NCBI GenBank assembly: GCA_002333125.1
Contig: DDBM01000200.1
Coordinates: forward strand, 1-7,018
DNA from: Moraxellaceae bacterium UBA2032
GTDB lineage: Bacteria; Pseudomonadota; Gammaproteobacteria; Pseudomonadales; Moraxellaceae
Direction of reading: 5' to 3'
DNA: 7,018 nucleotides
The notes beneath the pieces were generated by a model. That model was not told the DNA's origin. It was given only the letters and a program-made list of their open reading frames with translations, and ran no database searches. Shown here piece after piece: positions 5,879-7,018 of this stretch (within the stretch, counting starts at the first letter, position 1; every line of letters begins with the position of its first letter). Both the position numbers and the translations under genes were made by a program.

Positions 5879-7018
5879 TTATTTAAGCTGACTATAACCA
5901 AAGACGCGATTAATTAATAAATCACGCGCACCACTGGATAAACCTGCCAAGCCTTTAAGCGAAAACTCTAAAAAAAAGGCACTACGTTTACGGGTGTTGG
6001 CATTGGTATTATTAAAGTCACTTAAAAACTCACGGCGATATAACGCCATTTGCCAACAACAGGCTTCATAATGTAAACCCAACAACAATTCGGGGGTTTC
6101 TTTGTTGAGTAAGTCATATTGCCACAAACCCAACATTTGCCAATTCTCATCTAATGGTTTAACAAAAGACACATTAGTTTGACGTAACGCCTTTTGATTG
6201 AGTGCCAATACTTCGCGTCTAAAACTATAGCCAACATTAAAAAGTTGCGTGTTGGTATTCGGTAAATAATGCGCTTGTAAGCCAAATTGTGACACATCAC
6301 CCGATTCAGTCCATAAGGCATCAATGGAACTAGACCAGTCAGGTGTTAATTGAGTACTAAGCTCACTAGCAAGGCCTGAGGTACTGGCTGTAACAATGGG
6401 GTCGGTGCTGTTAAGTTGTACTTTGCGGTCTCTAAAATAAAAAATCTCACCTAAAGAGGCTCTAATGATTTCTTGGCTCGTTGTTGGATGTAACCAACGG
6501 CTAGTAAAACCTAAAGAAAGTTGATTGGCATCTTCAAGTCTATCGCCACCCGAAAAACGTCTTGGCCTAAAGAGTTGTGCATAACTAAAGGTAGTACTGG
6601 CGGTATCAAAGTTAGGTAAGTTATCTTGTTGATAATAAGGCGAAAAACGATACAACATACGCGGTTCAAAGGTTTGCAAATAGTTCTCTGTTTCGCGTTC
6701 AAAAATTAAATGACTGTCAATGTTAAAGGTTGCCGCATTAATACTAGTTACAGAGTCATTTTGACCTTCTAAACGATACGCTAATTGACGCAACCCTAAG
6801 CTAGGTTTAACACCACCCCAAGGCCGACTGTAGTCATAGCTCATTTCGGGTTCAAAACGCCACCGTAAACCGTTGACCTCAACACTGCTATTATCATCAA
6901 TGGTGCGTTGAAAATGCGTTAACTCACTTAAAATATTGCCTTTGATGTTATAAGGTAGTTCAAGCTGATTATTCAGTAATAGTTGGGGCAGACGAGCATA
7001 GGGTTTGTCTTTATCTTC
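5879..7018 (-). CDS. lptD: LptD, LPS-assembly outer-membrane protein, C-terminal part only
   Basis: Outer-membrane component of the Lpt machine which, with LptE plugged inside, inserts lipopolysaccharide into the outer leaflet. The frame is open to the right edge, giving the last 379 residues; the E. coli protein has 784, so the N-terminal signal peptide, the beta-jellyroll and the start of the barrel lie outside. The fragment begins with YARLPQLLLNNQ (residues 7-18), a block typical of LptD, and continues as alternating amphipathic barrel strands rich in Tyr, Phe and Arg. A CC pair at fragment residues 320-321 (EACCWQM, bases 6061-6056) matches E. coli Cys724-Cys725, which form the interdomain disulfides needed for function. 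The C-terminal FSLKGLAGLSSGARDLL and final NRVFGYSQL fit the family end. An ATG at 6844 is internal, not the start. surA follows after 51 bases, the usual order. Confidence 0.96.
   Translation of the reverse strand, partial: EDKDKPYARLPQLLLNNQLELPYNIKGNILSELTHFQRTIDDNSSVEVNGLRWRFEPEMSYDYSRPWGGVKPSLGLRQLAYRLEGQNDSVTSINAATFNIDSHLIFERETENYLQTFEPRMLYRFSPYYQQDNLPNFDTASTTFSYAQLFRPRRFSGGDRLEDANQLSLGFTSRWLHPTTSQEIIRASLGEIFYFRDRKVQLNSTDPIVTASTSGLASELSTQLTPDWSSSIDALWTESGDVSQFGLQAHYLPNTNTQLFNVGYSFRREVLALNQKALRQTNVSFVKPLDENWQMLGLWQYDLLNKETPELLLGLHYEACCWQMALYRREFLSDFNNTNANTRKRSAFFLEFSLKGLAGLSSGARDLLINRVFGYSQLK

Noticed and set aside
6511..6702. Minus-strand 63-codon open frame within lptD
   Set aside because: Out-of-frame shadow of the LptD barrel sequence; the lptD frame is uninterrupted through this region.
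5879..6844. Separate 321-residue protein starting at the ATG at 6844
   Set aside because: The frame stays open upstream to the window edge and encodes LptD-typical sequence (YARLPQLLLN), so the ATG is internal to lptD.

Overview
The window is a tightly packed, single-strand (minus) stretch of a gammaproteobacterial chromosome. Read in the direction of transcription (right to left) the order is lptD (C-terminal part only), surA, pdxA, an AAA+ ATPase of the DUF4143 type, rsmA (ksgA), apaG and apaH (cut by the left edge). Apart from the ATPase this is the classic gammaproteobacterial lptD-surA-pdxA-rsmA-apaG-apaH cluster known from Escherichia coli. The moderate G+C content (312 of 720 bases over 1261-1980, hand count) would fit a sulfur-oxidising group such as Thiotrichales/Beggiatoaceae, but that placement is a guess. 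Only the class-level call is well supported.

Layout: 7018-5879 holds the last 379 codons of lptD, the outer-membrane LPS translocon barrel. A 51-base gap with a small AT-rich hairpin separates it from surA (5827-4526), the periplasmic chaperone that helps fold outer-membrane barrels including LptD. The surA stop and pdxA start share an ATGA. pdxA (4529-3552) makes a pyridoxal phosphate precursor. A 67-base gap with a candidate promoter and an 8-bp inverted repeat leads into the ATPase gene (3484-2048). A further 35 bases lead to rsmA (2012-1212), the 16S rRNA dimethyltransferase. rsmA overlaps apaG (1219-839) by 8 bases. After 42 bases comes apaH (796 to the left edge), the diadenosine tetraphosphatase. 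No gap exceeds 67 bases, and I see no RNA gene, CRISPR array or insertion sequence.

The six conserved genes are housekeeping functions linked by old synteny: envelope biogenesis (lptD, surA), cofactor synthesis (pdxA), ribosome maturation (rsmA) and alarmone turnover (apaH, with apaG of unclear role). The one accessory element is the intact 478-residue ATPase placed between pdxA and rsmA. It has full Walker motifs, a helix-turn-helix-like segment and a C-terminal D...ExK triad like those of PD-(D/E)XK nucleases. It is somewhat AT-richer than rsmA. It is the only part of the window that looks acquired. Its family is widespread but functionally poorly defined, and I found no partner gene here that would make it a recognisable defence or toxin-antitoxin system.
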